Part shown: positions 1-8,274 of the stretch, one piece after another | How positions within the stretch are numbered: the stretch's first letter is position 1 | Layout of the letters: every line of letters starts with the position of its first letter | DNA from: Cupriavidus sp. P-10 | Lineage (GTDB): Bacteria; Pseudomonadota; Gammaproteobacteria; Burkholderiales; Burkholderiaceae | Assembly (NCBI RefSeq): GCF_003402535.2 | Contig: NZ_AP025174.1 | Span: forward strand, 186,001 to 250,000 | Length of the DNA: 64,000 nucleotides | Direction: 5' to 3' | Notes under the pieces: generated by a model | What the model was told of the DNA's origin: nothing | The model's input: only the letters and a program-made list of their open reading frames with translations | Databases searched by the model: none | Made by a program: the position numbers and the translations under genes

Positions 1-168
1 ATGATCTCGCTCTACTACGCATCCCGACGGCTATTACCAGGGAAGACACGTGCGTTTGTGGACTTCGTGATCGAGCATTTCCGGCGGTTCGGCTACGCCG
101 AAAAATTCGACGCCACAACGAACCATGTGGCCCGCGAAAGCAAAAGAATGCGACAGCAACGCAAATGA
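1..168 (+). CDS. LysR-type regulator, C-terminal fragment (5' end outside window)
   Basis: The frame open from base 1 reads ...SLYYASRRLLPGKTRAF followed by VDFVIEHF, then stops at 166-168. This is the usual end of the effector-binding domain of LysR-type transcription factors (a 'YPSRRxLSPKVRAFVDFL' type ending). About 55 residues are visible. The ATG at position 1 is internal, so the helix-turn-helix lies to the left of the window. The tail after VIEHF runs on for about 25 residues (FGYAEKFDATTNHVARE...), which is longer than usual. Family confidence is good; the regulated genes are unknown. Confidence 0.75.
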   Translation: MISLYYASRRLLPGKTRAFVDFVIEHFRRFGYAEKFDATTNHVARESKRMRQQRK

Positions 169-397
169 GCGGTATGGACTATCGGTAATGAGGCCAGTGT
201 CGTGGTGAAACCATGGCAGCCCGGGATGCCAATTCCGGCCTCCAAGTGGGTTGATGCACACATAGGTACCGTTGGAAGGTAGGCACCTGGACATTGCCTG
301 TCTTATGGGTCTGGCTCTGCAGATTGGCCGTATAAGCACTTGAGCACCAGGCGTTGAAGTGCCGGTGCTTGTTGTCCGTTAGGGAGGCTCTGCAAAT

Positions 398-790
398 ATG
401 AAACTCCGTCCCACAGAACGCCAGTACCTCCTGGAGCAACACGCCAAAGCGGTTGACCGTATGGTCAGGTGCCTGAATGACGCTGAACTCCAGAAGGCCG
501 ACGAGGAGGTAGTCTCGGCTTGGGCAGAGTATTCCGACGACAATTGCGCAACGTGGCTTGCACTTCCGGATGACGATGCGACCTTGCGCACCATTCTTCT
601 GAGGTACTTGGTGCGTCAGGAACAAGAAGCGGCTTCTGAGCGCGTTACCGCTATTGCTGCTGCAGACGGGAGCGGGGATCTCATGATTTCGTTGTCTGCA
701 GAGCTAGTCGAGTCCCTTGACTGGAGGGAAGGAGATCAGCTATCGATTGAGATCGCCGACGGCGACACGTTGGTGCTCCAACGCCTATAG
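398..790 (+). CDS. Small protein with C-terminal AbrB/SpoVT-like domain
   Basis: A 130-aa acidic protein whose last ~45 residues (GDLMISLSAELVESLDW, REGDQLSIEIADG, LVLQRL) have the swapped-hairpin pattern of AbrB/MazE/SpoVT-type DNA-binding domains. The first ~85 residues are helical, start MKLRPTERQYLLEQHA, and belong to no family I know. GGGAGG lies about 15 bases before the ATG, which is rather far. Such domains often occur in antitoxins, but no toxin-like gene follows: the next gene is an IS630 transposase. It may be a solitary regulator or the remains of a toxin-antitoxin pair cut by the insertion. Confidence 0.6.
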   Translation: MKLRPTERQYLLEQHAKAVDRMVRCLNDAELQKADEEVVSAWAEYSDDNCATWLALPDDDATLRTILLRYLVRQEQEAASERVTAIAAADGSGDLMISLSAELVESLDWREGDQLSIEIADGDTLVLQRL

Positions 791-1013
791 CACAGCAGGC
801 GTTCGAGCCACCAGCGCTCAAAACATCCGCGACGGCTTAACTTCCGCCACCGAAACGGCCCCAGCAAGGTCGCTGGGGGTTGCAACTTCAGCGTCCGCTT
901 GTGCTCACTATTTAGTCGTTGAGTCGGGAAACGCCCTCAATGAGGTTGGGGTGCCAAGCGATGCCTTGAAGCAACGTGTGGTTCGTTCGCACCCAATGTT
1001 CGGAATCGCACTA

Positions 1014-2123
1014 GTCCACTGCGTCTTTGAAATAGCACCCCTTCCATCTATGATGGATGCATGGGAAAGATGAACTTGGACGAGCTCGAACGAGAGCAAT
1101 TGTTGGCAGCCACGCGCAGCCAGACGGTGCGTGTGGGGGATGTGCGTCGGGCCAGGTTGATCCTGATGCTCGAAGACGGGGAATCGCGCGAGGCGATCAT
1201 GCAGCGGCTCGGTTGCGATTCGCGCTTTATCGCGCGTTGGTCGCGTCGGTTTCTGGCCGAGCGGCTGGCGGGCCTGTATGCACGCCATCCCGGCAGAGCC
1301 CCCGCGCGCGCGCCGGAGAAGCTTGAGGCGCGTGTGTTGAACACCACGCTCAAGCGCAAGCCAGCCGACGGCTCCACGCATTGGAGTAGTTACAAGCTGG
1401 CCGCAGAGTTGGGCAACGTGTCGGTCTCGACCGTGCAACGTATCTGGCGCAAACATGGTCTGCGCCCCCATCGAATGGCGCAGCACATGATCTCCAACGA
1501 TCCGGACTTCGAGACCAAGGCTGCCGACGTCATTGGCTTGTACCTGAACCCGCCGGCGCATGCGGTGGTGTTCTGCGTGGATGAGAAGACCGCGATCCAG
1601 GCATTGGACCGCAAAGACCGCATGTTGCCGCTGTCTCCTGGGCGTGCCGAAAGCCATGGATTCGAGTACAAGCGCAACGGCACCTTGAGCCTGTTTGCCG
1701 CGTTAAACACGGCCACCGGAGAAGTGCTAGGCAAGACTGCGGCGCGCCACACCAGCGAGCAGTTCGTGGCGTTTCTGACCGATATCGTGGCCCATCAGCC
1801 CGAGGGTCAGGAAATCCATGTGATCTGTGACAACGTGAGCAGCCACAAGACGTCGCGCGTCCAGGAATTCCTGCGGGCCTATCGGCACGTGCACATGCAC
1901 TTCACGCCCACCTATTCGTCGTGGCTGAACCAGGTGGAGAATTGGTTCTCCCGTATCCAGCGTGACGTAATTAGTCGCGGCATCTTTACTTCCGTGAAGG
2001 ACCTGGACCGGAAGCTGATGCGCTATATCCGTCAGCACAACGAGAATCCGGCACCCATCAAGTGGAAGTACAACGACCCAACTCGGCGAATTCGCCCGGT
2101 GCCATTTAACTGACGCAGTGTAC
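1014..2123 (+). mobile_element. IS630-family insertion sequence, apparently intact
   Basis: The ends form an imperfect inverted repeat of about 28 bp. The left end begins GTCCACTGCGTC and the right end, read inward on the other strand, begins GTACACTGCGTC. Each end abuts a TA (1012-1013 and 2124-2125) within CTAG. A duplicated TA at CTAG is the known target behaviour of IS630 elements. The 1,110-bp element contains one transposase gene with no disruption, so it may still be active. It inserted between the AbrB-like gene and the IS21 element. Confidence 0.85.
1061..2113 (+). CDS. IS630-family transposase
   Basis: A 350-aa DDE transposase. The N-terminal half carries a helix-turn-helix of the Mos1/IS630 type (GESREAIMQRLGCDSRFIARW, about residues 45-70) and a second DNA-binding segment near residues 105-145. 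The catalytic RNase-H-like domain has FCVDEKTAIQAL (first Asp, about residue 175), VICDNVSSHKT (second Asp, about residue 265) and YSSWLNQVENWF (final Glu, about residue 300). The length matches the family. The stop codon lies at the inner edge of the right inverted repeat. Two ATGs sit close together at the start (1061 and 1070); the choice between them is uncertain. Confidence 0.93.
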   Translation: MGKMNLDELEREQLLAATRSQTVRVGDVRRARLILMLEDGESREAIMQRLGCDSRFIARWSRRFLAERLAGLYARHPGRAPARAPEKLEARVLNTTLKRKPADGSTHWSSYKLAAELGNVSVSTVQRIWRKHGLRPHRMAQHMISNDPDFETKAADVIGLYLNPPAHAVVFCVDEKTAIQALDRKDRMLPLSPGRAESHGFEYKRNGTLSLFAALNTATGEVLGKTAARHTSEQFVAFLTDIVAHQPEGQEIHVICDNVSSHKTSRVQEFLRAYRHVHMHFTPTYSSWLNQVENWFSRIQRDVISRGIFTSVKDLDRKLMRYIRQHNENPAPIKWKYNDPTRRIRPVPFN

Positions 2124-2251
2124 TAGGCAGTGGTGAAAGTCAGGGGCGGCCGTCGGCCCCAGCGAACCGGGCGTTCGCGCGGCGCGGGGGTTGTTGACGG
2201 CGGTGTAAAAGCGACAGTAAATGGCGGCGTATGGTTGGGTCAGAAGGTCAA

Positions 2252-2281
2252 CAGCAAGGGGCCGCATGCGGCCCCTTGCTG
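2252..2281. terminator. 30-bp perfect palindrome, probable terminator/hairpin
   Basis: A perfect inverted repeat with arms CAGCAAGGGGCCGCA and its complement lies just beyond the 3' end of the IS21 gene set (2302 onward, minus strand). A short T run (GTTTGGG) follows on the plus strand only. It could insulate the IS21 operon or be part of the element's end structure. Confidence 0.55.
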
Positions 2282-2301
2282 TTTGGGTTGGATGGTGCAG
2301 G

Positions 2302-2508
2302 CTAGAACGGATCGTCGAGGCTTTTCTCGGGGGGCGAGCGCTGCTCACGCAGCAGGTCATGCAGTGCGAGCTGGTAGTGCGCGCAGATTCGCTCGCGTAG
2401 ATCGTCGATGAGTTCGACGACGGCGAGGGCCTGTTCTGGGGACCAGTTGTCTGGGATCAGGAAGTCCAGCCCGTTGGTGATTCCTGAAGGCAGGTGCAGA
2501 TGCGTCAT
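2302..2508 (-). CDS. Small IS21-associated accessory protein
   Basis: A 68-aa acidic protein (begins [19 protein letters not shown]) whose start codon overlaps the istB stop by four bases (ATGA, 2505-2508), indicating translational coupling. It has no signal peptide or membrane segment, and the sequence WSPEQALAVVELIDDLRERI suggests an alpha-helical protein. It matches no family I can name. The tight coupling to istB suggests it belongs to the IS element and is not a host gene. Confidence 0.65.
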   Translation of the reverse strand: MTHLHLPSGITNGLDFLIPDNWSPEQALAVVELIDDLRERICAHYQLALHDLLREQRSPPEKSLDDPF

Positions 2509-3278
2509 GATGGCTTTTTCTCCGCCCGGGCCACGCTGCGTTTCTTTGCTCGCTGATCGGCCCGCTCACGCGCTTCCTTGACGCGATACGACTCGCCCTC
2601 GATCGCGATGACTTCGGCACGATGCACCAGTCGGTCAACCAGCGAGACGACGCAGGCGGCGTTCGGGAACACCTCCGACCATTCGGCGAATGGTCTGTTT
2701 GTTGTAACCACCGTACTGGTGGCGCCATATCGGCGACTGATGAGCTCGAACAGCAGATCGGCATGTCGGTTCGAGTACGACAGGTAGCCGACCTCGTCGA
2801 TGACCAGAACGTCCGGCGAGGCATAGCGGTGCAGGCGTCGACGCAAGGCCGAATCGCTGTCGAGGGCGGCCAGCTCGCCGAGCATCTGGCCGGCGGTGGT
2901 GAACAGCGCTGTGTGCCCTTGGACGAGCGCCTGATAGGCCAGATTCAGCGCCAGGGTCGATTTGCCGACGCCGTTCGGGCCGATCAGCACGACGTTGGCC
3001 GAGTCCTTGACGAACTCCAGCGACATCAATTCTTCGACGGCGGCCCGGTCGCAGCGCGTCGGCCAGGCCCAGTCGAAGTCGCACAAGGGCTTGAAGTTGC
3101 CCAGTCGGGCATCCCGGATGCGTCGCTCCAGCGAGCGGCGCGAGCGCTCCTCTTCTTCCCATTGCAGCAGCGGCGCCACCCAGCCGGCGTCGGCGACCTC
3201 CGGCCAGTGTGCCAGTAGCCCATGCAGGCGCAAGGCGTTCGCACGGCTTTGCAGGTTCTCAGGCGTGTTCATTGGCAT
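2505..3278 (-). CDS. istB: IS21 helper ATPase IstB
   Basis: A 257-aa AAA+ protein of the DnaC/IstB type that acts with IstA in target selection and strand transfer. Walker A is [13 protein letters not shown] (about residues 97-110) and Walker B is [10 protein letters not shown] (about residues 155-165). A sensor segment [12 protein letters not shown] follows near residue 190 and an Arg-rich C-terminus closes the protein. Its length is normal. Its start overlaps the istA end by 20 bases, and its stop overlaps the small downstream gene, so all are probably translated from one message. Confidence 0.95.
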   Translation of the reverse strand: MPMNTPENLQSRANALRLHGLLAHWPEVADAGWVAPLLQWEEEERSRRSLERRIRDARLGNFKPLCDFDWAWPTRCDRAAVEELMSLEFVKDSANVVLIGPNGVGKSTLALNLAYQALVQGHTALFTTAGQMLGELAALDSDSALRRRLHRYASPDVLVIDEVGYLSYSNRHADLLFELISRRYGATSTVVTTNRPFAEWSEVFPNAACVVSLVDRLVHRAEVIAIEGESYRVKEARERADQRAKKRSVARAEKKPS

Positions 3279-4761
3279 CTCCCGTGAGCTGATCGTAGAT
3301 GTCGAGGCGGTGGGGTATCACCAGCTTGTCCTTGTGCCGGACGTGTTCAGGTAGATGGATACCCACGGGCGGCGGTGCCTGGCGCGCCTCGCGCCGGCGC
3401 TCCAGCGCCAGGCGCACCGGATTCTGGTGAGGCGCCGCATCGCTGGCGAGGATTTCCTCGATCGCCGCTTGCAATTCAGCGGCGCCATAGCGGTCGAGCA
3501 GCCGCAGCAGGTGGGTGGTGATGTTGCCCAGATTGCCGCCCCGTTCCGCTGCGCGCTGCAGCAGCGCCTGGCTGGCCGGCGCCGCCCGAGCCAGATGGTC
3601 AAGTCCGCGATGGTGGCGGGCTTCGCGTTTGCGTTCGACCAAGGCATTGATGTGCGCGGCAATCTCTATCTGCGCGCCGCGATCGTAACTGCGCTCATGA
3701 GTGGCGAGCAGTTCCGTGCCATCGAGGATGCGTACCTGCCGGGGACTGGCCCGCACCGTGAGCGTGCGTCGCACATGCGTATGCGGGATCGTGTAGTCAT
3801 TCAGATCGAAGCGCACATACGGTGTCTTGCCGACCTTGACAGCCAGTTGCAGTTCGCATGGATAGGGATTCTCCGGCAAGGCGAGCAGGCTGGGCTGCTC
3901 GCGGGAGAACGCCTCGCGTACGCTGATCGTCGGTTCTTCCCGGCAGGGACGATCGGCCGCAAGTCCCGCACACCAATGGGCGGCTTGGGCGTTGAGCTCA
4001 TCGAGGTCGGTCACGGTGCGTCCGGCGAAGAAGCTCTCGCGTACATAGCGGATGGCGCGCTCGACGCGCCCCTTCTCGTTGCCACGGGCGACGGCAACCG
4101 GCCGGGGCTCGTAGCGGTGATGCGCCGCGAACGCGAGCAGTGTCGGATGGAAACGGATCGCATCGCCCTGGCGTTCCAGCACGGCACTCTTCAGGTTGTC
4201 GTAGAGCAGGACCCTGGGAAGGCCGGACCAGGCTTCGAAGGCACCGGCATGGCCGGCCAGGAAGCTGTCCATGCGTGCATCAAGGTAGAAGCGCAGATAG
4301 ATCTGCCGCGACCATGACAGCACCATCACGAAGGCCATCAGCGGCCGGCGTGCGCGGCCGATCTGCAGATGGCCGAAGTGACCCCAATCGACTTGCCCTT
4401 GTTCGCCCGGCAAGGTACGCAGACGCAGATAGGCTTCCGGCTGTGGGCGCGGCCGGTGCAGCGCGATCATGTGCCGGAAGTGGTGCTGGCTCCCGCGGTA
4501 GCCGCGTTCGGTCACCATCGCATACAGGCGGCTGGCCGTGAGCGACGGGAACTTCTTCAACGTCTCATGGATGAATGGCAGGTAGGCGTCGATCTGCGAC
4601 GGCCGCTGCACGCTGCCAATCCTGGGCAGGCCGGCCTGCGCCAGCACACGCTGGACGGTGTCGCGGTGCACATGCAACTGGCGCGCGATGGTGCCGGCGC
4701 GCCATTTCTCGACGTGGTAGTAACGCAGGATCTGGGCTTCAAGTTCTACTCCAATGGTCAT
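3259..4761 (-). CDS. istA: IS21 transposase IstA
   Basis: A 500-aa transposase. Residues 1-50 form a helix-turn-helix ([41 protein letters not shown]). The integrase-type catalytic core starts near residue 120: [11 protein letters not shown] carries the first Asp, [10 protein letters not shown] the second Asp, and [19 protein letters not shown] the final Glu. A beta-barrel and basic C-terminal tail follow. The length is standard for IstA. Its ATG overlaps the stop of the upstream accessory gene (4758-4761). Confidence 0.95.
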   Translation of the reverse strand: MTIGVELEAQILRYYHVEKWRAGTIARQLHVHRDTVQRVLAQAGLPRIGSVQRPSQIDAYLPFIHETLKKFPSLTASRLYAMVTERGYRGSQHHFRHMIALHRPRPQPEAYLRLRTLPGEQGQVDWGHFGHLQIGRARRPLMAFVMVLSWSRQIYLRFYLDARMDSFLAGHAGAFEAWSGLPRVLLYDNLKSAVLERQGDAIRFHPTLLAFAAHHRYEPRPVAVARGNEKGRVERAIRYVRESFFAGRTVTDLDELNAQAAHWCAGLAADRPCREEPTISVREAFSREQPSLLALPENPYPCELQLAVKVGKTPYVRFDLNDYTIPHTHVRRTLTVRASPRQVRILDGTELLATHERSYDRGAQIEIAAHINALVERKREARHHRGLDHLARAAPASQALLQRAAERGGNLGNITTHLLRLLDRYGAAELQAAIEEILASDAAPHQNPVRLALERRREARQAPPPVGIHLPEHVRHKDKLVIPHRLDIYDQLTGDANEHA

Positions 4762-5216
4762 GGGTCGTGTCCTGTGCGGTCAGTCGTACGAACATCACGG
4801 AAGACCCGACGACGCAGTGGTCCGAGGCGGACAAAGCCCGAATATGTGCAACGGCAGAAGTGGCAATGCTCAGGCACCGGTGTTGAGGCGCCAGCGGGCG
4901 CCGGTGCTCTGGCCGGCGTCGTCAAGGTCAGCGGCAGTAGAGCATCGGCGGCCTGCGCGGCGGAACCCTGATGCGTCACTTTCTTTTGGCGACAGCGGTA
5001 GCGGCGCATCCGCTCCGCGTGCGCCAAGCGGCCGCGGCGGCTGCGTTGATAGCGCTGAGCGGCCTCGCGCAGGCTGGCGCGACGCGCTGCTTGCGAGCAG
5101 CCGCCATTGCAGTAGATCTGACCGCGGTCGCAGCGGCGGCAAACAACGACCTGCGCCCGGCAATGGGCGCACACAAAGAGGCGGCCCGTGGCCGGCATCG
5201 GCGATCCCCCAGTCAT
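4758..5216 (-). CDS. IS21-associated zinc-ribbon-like protein
   Basis: An Arg-rich protein with paired CxxC motifs near its N-terminus ([14 protein letters not shown], then CNGGC), suggesting a zinc-binding module. A very basic helix follows ([20 protein letters not shown]). It overlaps istA by four bases and appears to be the first gene of the element. The frame is open further upstream to 5393, but that stretch runs through the likely terminal repeats, so I favour the ATG at 5216 ([12 protein letters not shown]) or the one at 5198. Function is unknown; nucleic-acid binding in support of transposition is plausible. Confidence 0.6.
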   Translation of the reverse strand: MTGGSPMPATGRLFVCAHCRAQVVVCRRCDRGQIYCNGGCSQAARRASLREAAQRYQRSRRGRLAHAERMRRYRCRQKKVTHQGSAAQAADALLPLTLTTPARAPAPAGASTPVPEHCHFCRCTYSGFVRLGPLRRRVFRDVRTTDRTGHDP

Positions 5217-5409
5217 GCCGAAACGGCCTCGACGGGATGGACGAGCCGTGCCATACTGGCTCGGCACGCGCGCCCTTGGCACGAGTGGGGCACGACATCG
5301 GGATGAACTTGGCGGTTTGGACCGGTGTCGTGCCTGTTTCTTTTCGGCGGTAAAGCCAACCTTTTTACCGCATCCCCACTGCGACGTCACCACCTTGCGG
5401 AATGCCCAT

Positions 5410-5460
5410 CACCGGGCGCGTCTGCACTCGCCCTACGGGCTCGCTCCGACGCGCCCGGTG
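5410..5460. repeat. Perfect 13-bp inverted repeat with an inner stem
   Basis: The arms CACCGGGCGCGTC (5410-5422) and GACGCGCCCGGTG (5448-5460) are exact complements. The 25-base loop contains a further GCCC-TAC-GGGC stem. It lies between the IS21 right edge and the 3' end of the next minus-strand gene. No T run follows, so an intrinsic terminator is less likely than a structural or target site. Confidence 0.6.
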
Positions 5461-5526
5461 GCCACCTTCAATATCGAATCAGAAGACCTCGAGACAATCC
5501 TGCAATGCAGGAGTTGCTCCGCATCT

Positions 5527-6528
5527 TTAAGCCGCGCCGCCGTTTAGTGCCGGTTTTAGACAGCCATTCACAGGGGTGGCCATGGGGCTTCCAAATCCCA
5601 ATCTCGCGAACCCCAAACGTTGATGATCCAGATGGAAGGCGATGTGGGCATTGCGTGCTTCGCTGGGATGGGCGAATGGCAGATACTGATATGCGTGGCC
5701 ACCGGATTGAAATTCCAGGATTCCGCCAGCTAACTGCTCGGTGATGGCCATGATTCCCCCCGGCCGGTGGACCCGCGTGCGTTGTCTCAACAGTCGCCAG
5801 GGCGAGTCTCCCCAGGACATGATCGTTACGTCGTCAGGGTGGTAATGCGGGCGCGTACCGGCCAGTAACGCCTCGAAGCCGTTCAGACAGCCAGCGTAGC
5901 CCGCTTTCACAGGGCCAGTGACGCGTTCATCGGGCGCGCGGTAGTCCGGGTAGATGTTGACGAACAGGAGCGTGCCCAGTTTCCCGGACAATAGGGGCTC
6001 GGTCACGGCGGCGAAATAGCGCCTTGCGACGGACTCGTCGTTGTCTGGCAAGAGATGCAGGCCATCCTGCCGCATGGGCCAGTTCAGCCTGTGTGGCTTA
6101 CCCTCACGCTTGGGCACGATCGGATACCAGTCGTGGCCCACGATGATCACCAGGCGGCGCACCGGGGCTTTGCCGTAAGTGCGATGCAGAGCGTGGTCCG
6201 TCCAGGGACTGATGCCGAAGCTAAAGCCAAGGTCGTGCTGCCTGCAGAGCGCTACCATGCGGGCGGCCAGCGCCGGCGCCGATATGGCGCGGCCGTTCTG
6301 CACCTCGGTATCGAGTTTCTCCACGGTTGTACTGAAGGACTCGTACTTTTCGAGCGTTGCCCGATGGAAATCCGACGTTAGGTATGACCATGGACGCGTC
6401 CGCGCGGTATCCCAGTAGCTCGCTAACTCCGGGGTAATGCGAGGAAAGATCTCACGGTAAGCCTCGATGATTCGCTGCGCACCTGTACGGTCGTAATGCA
6501 TCGCTCTCGAAGAAGTATCGACTGGCAT
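5527..6528 (-). CDS. Uracil-DNA-glycosylase-like fold protein, function unknown
   Basis: A 333-aa soluble protein. Its ordered motifs resemble the uracil-DNA glycosylase superfamily: VIIVGHDWYP (about residue 127; compare GQDPYH of family 1), LLFVNIYPDYR (about 190; compare LLN-LT), TIMSWGDSPW (about 237; compare the strand ending WG) and YLPFAHPSEARN (about 285; compare the HPSP loop). The first ~110 residues are extra and helical. The catalytic Asp region reads GHDWYP, so the Asp is kept but the next residue differs. It may be a divergent glycosylase or a homologue used on modified or phage DNA. The family assignment rests on motif order only. An alternative start is MHYDRTG nine residues in. 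Confidence 0.55.
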   Translation of the reverse strand: MPVDTSSRAMHYDRTGAQRIIEAYREIFPRITPELASYWDTARTRPWSYLTSDFHRATLEKYESFSTTVEKLDTEVQNGRAISAPALAARMVALCRQHDLGFSFGISPWTDHALHRTYGKAPVRRLVIIVGHDWYPIVPKREGKPHRLNWPMRQDGLHLLPDNDESVARRYFAAVTEPLLSGKLGTLLFVNIYPDYRAPDERVTGPVKAGYAGCLNGFEALLAGTRPHYHPDDVTIMSWGDSPWRLLRQRTRVHRPGGIMAITEQLAGGILEFQSGGHAYQYLPFAHPSEARNAHIAFHLDHQRLGFARLGFGSPMATPVNGCLKPALNGGAA

Positions 6529-6628
6529 GGAGTTCTGGGAACTGTTCTTGGCTTTCTATGCAAGGTGAAGCAAGCGGTGCGCTGGTCCGCAAAGTCATGC
6601 CGACAATCACAGCCGCGATAAGCGCATC

Positions 6629-6916
6629 CTATGGCTTTACACGAAAATGCTCGATCGACTGGCCAGCGTTCACGGCGCGCTGCAGCCAGTCCGGCAGATC
6701 GCCGTGACCATCCCACGCGTGGCCATAAGCGTCTCGGAAGCAAATCGGACGGGCGGAGGCATTGGCGAGCGACGCTCCTTCAGAAAAGCAGCCTGCGTTC
6801 TGCAGGTCGGCCAGATGCAGGCCATATCTGGCCATTTGCGTCTTGATCCATAGGATCGTCTCGGCGCGCTCGCGCAACAGTTGGGTGTCGGAATCCTGGA
6901 GAAGGGCAGGAGGCAT
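6629..6916 (-). CDS. H-NS-like short protein (copy 1, intact)
   Basis: A 95-aa protein. An N-terminal helix (AETILWIKTQMARYGLHLAD, then LQNAGCF) is followed by a linker and an H-NS-type DNA-binding motif (CFRDAYGHAWDGHGDLPDWL). The motif aligns with the 'Y-R-D-x-G-x-x-W-x-G-x-G-x-x-P-x-W-L' signature of H-NS C-termini. It ends NAGQSIEHFRV. It would bind AT-rich minor groove and silence genes. Three related copies, two of them broken, occur elsewhere in the window. It lies about 100 bp upstream of the glycosylase-like gene on the same strand. Confidence 0.8.
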   Translation of the reverse strand: MPPALLQDSDTQLLRERAETILWIKTQMARYGLHLADLQNAGCFSEGASLANASARPICFRDAYGHAWDGHGDLPDWLQRAVNAGQSIEHFRVKP

Positions 6917-7333
6917 GCTGGCGAAAGAGCTAGGGTCGAAGCATCAGGAAAGAAAGGACGTTCGGAAGGCACCCGCCGGACAGGGCAGGGCATCGGGGCC
7001 AGACGCAAGAGTATTCTAACTGGTGCGCCACGCCCCAGGTCTACGCCTGACCTCGCCCGCAGCTAATGCCTGCGAAGCGACTGCCTAACGCATTCCCGCA
7101 TTAGCGGCAATCAATCCGATAGAGACGGGTCAACCCACTTTTGTCGGAAATCACTGCCACATATCATGAATTGATAGTCCGTCCGCGCGAAAGATGGCGT
7201 GCGCGGCCCAAGCGAGGAGGTAGGCCATTGGACGGGAATTGAGGATGAGCAACGGCGTCAGACTACCGCCGTCCAGAGGGCCCAGACGTACGTGGGGGTT
7301 GGGTTGCCGGGGCGCGGCGGTAAAACCAAGCCC
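6917..7333. other. Intergenic, nothing recognised
   Basis: About 417 bases with no convincing gene. Short frames exist on both strands but lack start signals and family motifs. Confidence 0.5.
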
Positions 7334-7534
7334 TTATCGAATGCTGCGGACGGCTTCGAGCATCGAGTGTCCTTGGCTGGTCAGGCGAGGATAAGCACTG
7401 CCACTATCATGCCCGTGTTCCATCGTGACCAGCTTGTGGGCTAGCAAGCCGTCCAATTGATCAGGTTCGAGATCATCGATATCGTGCGCATCGCCAAGCA
7501 AGAGTAGCGCAGCGATTTCGTGCGAACTTAGCAT
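7334..7534 (-). CDS. Small conserved-type hypothetical, possible winged-helix
   Basis: A 66-aa protein beginning MLSSHEIAALLLLGDA. Its layout (helix, LDGLLAHKLVTMEHG, then YPRLTSQGHSMLEAVRSI) resembles the tail of a winged helix, where 'L(I/V)xL..G.a.l' follows the recognition wing. The start is fixed by a near-perfect Shine-Dalgarno sequence (AAAGGAGG, six bases before the ATG). It has no partner gene. It is probably a small regulator or DNA-binding protein, but the function is not established. Confidence 0.7.
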   Translation of the reverse strand: MLSSHEIAALLLLGDAHDIDDLEPDQLDGLLAHKLVTMEHGHDSGSAYPRLTSQGHSMLEAVRSIR

Positions 7535-8274
7535 GGTGGCCTCCTTTGCCGGGGTCGGAAAATGGAACCTACGATAGCTGGTCCGTGGATCGAACTCCAC
7601 GAAGGATGAGGGGAATGGAAATGGACTCGCCGGTGTCAGGGACACGCAGGACGCGCACACCGAGGGGCCACCTTAAACTGATTTTTTGCCGGAAGCAAGT
7701 TAAGACTGTGCTGCATCGCAGCGCGGCTTTCGCACCAGTGGTCGCCAGCCTGCCGAGCGATTCCGCTCGAAGCTATGGCCACGCCGCGGCTGTGAGGGAC
7801 TTTTCGCAAACTTGATGGAAGAGCTGATGCTGTCCTGCACACAGACCTCACCGTCCAAGATGCCTCCCGAGGGTAGGGCAAATCCGAGAGTGGACTTCGT
7901 TCGACAATGTGGCTCGCACGACATCAAAGGATAGTCAGCGGCAGCCAGCTTTGACGGGCCCGCCAGCGAGCCAGCCAAGGGATGCCTCCGGCTTCCACCA
8001 TAGTGGATCCTAATGACCCGAAAAAGTCAGCGCAGCATCTTCTCTCACTTATTATCGGTCATTGCTTCACGTTGATCCTCCTGGCCCAATTTTCCTTGAA
8101 TTCAAGTGGCATTACATTGAGGCTTTCCTATTGGATTGAGCGCCCCTGATGATCGTGTCAAAAGAAAAGACTTGGTCCGGCCGTGGTCGCCAACCGGCAT
8201 GGCTTGGCAAGAACCCCAAAAGGTTCCTGATCGCAGAAGAAGCCTAGGTAAGAACGGTATTCATCTCGGCCACT
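7535..8274. other. Intergenic, about 740 bases, no intact gene
   Basis: A minus-strand frame near 7700-7978 contains the string GGILDGEVCVQDS, reminiscent of ATP-dependent DNA ligase, but nothing else around it supports that. The rest shows no gene. It is probably decayed sequence. Confidence 0.4.

Larger units (their letters stand above)
2192..5380 (-). mobile_element. IS21-family element with two accessory genes (ends approximate)
   Basis: istA and istB lie on the minus strand with the usual overlap and are flanked by two further overlapping genes, giving a compact four-gene unit. Near the left edge the motif GGCGG(TG)TAAAAGCGACAG recurs in part within 2192-2230. At the right edge a GCGGTAAAAAGG / TTTACCGCC pair lies near 5345-5372. 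Multiple terminal repeats are typical of IS21, but the exact ends and target duplication could not be fixed by eye, so the boundaries may be wrong by tens of bases. Confidence 0.6.

Noticed and set aside
34..339. 101-codon minus-strand frame at the left edge
   Set aside because: Half of it is antisense to the LysR tail and the rest has no recognisable motif or ribosome site.
7700..7978. Possible ATP-dependent DNA ligase fragment (GGILDGEVCVQDS)
   Set aside because: Only one short string resembles a ligase; no other ligase motif is nearby in any frame.
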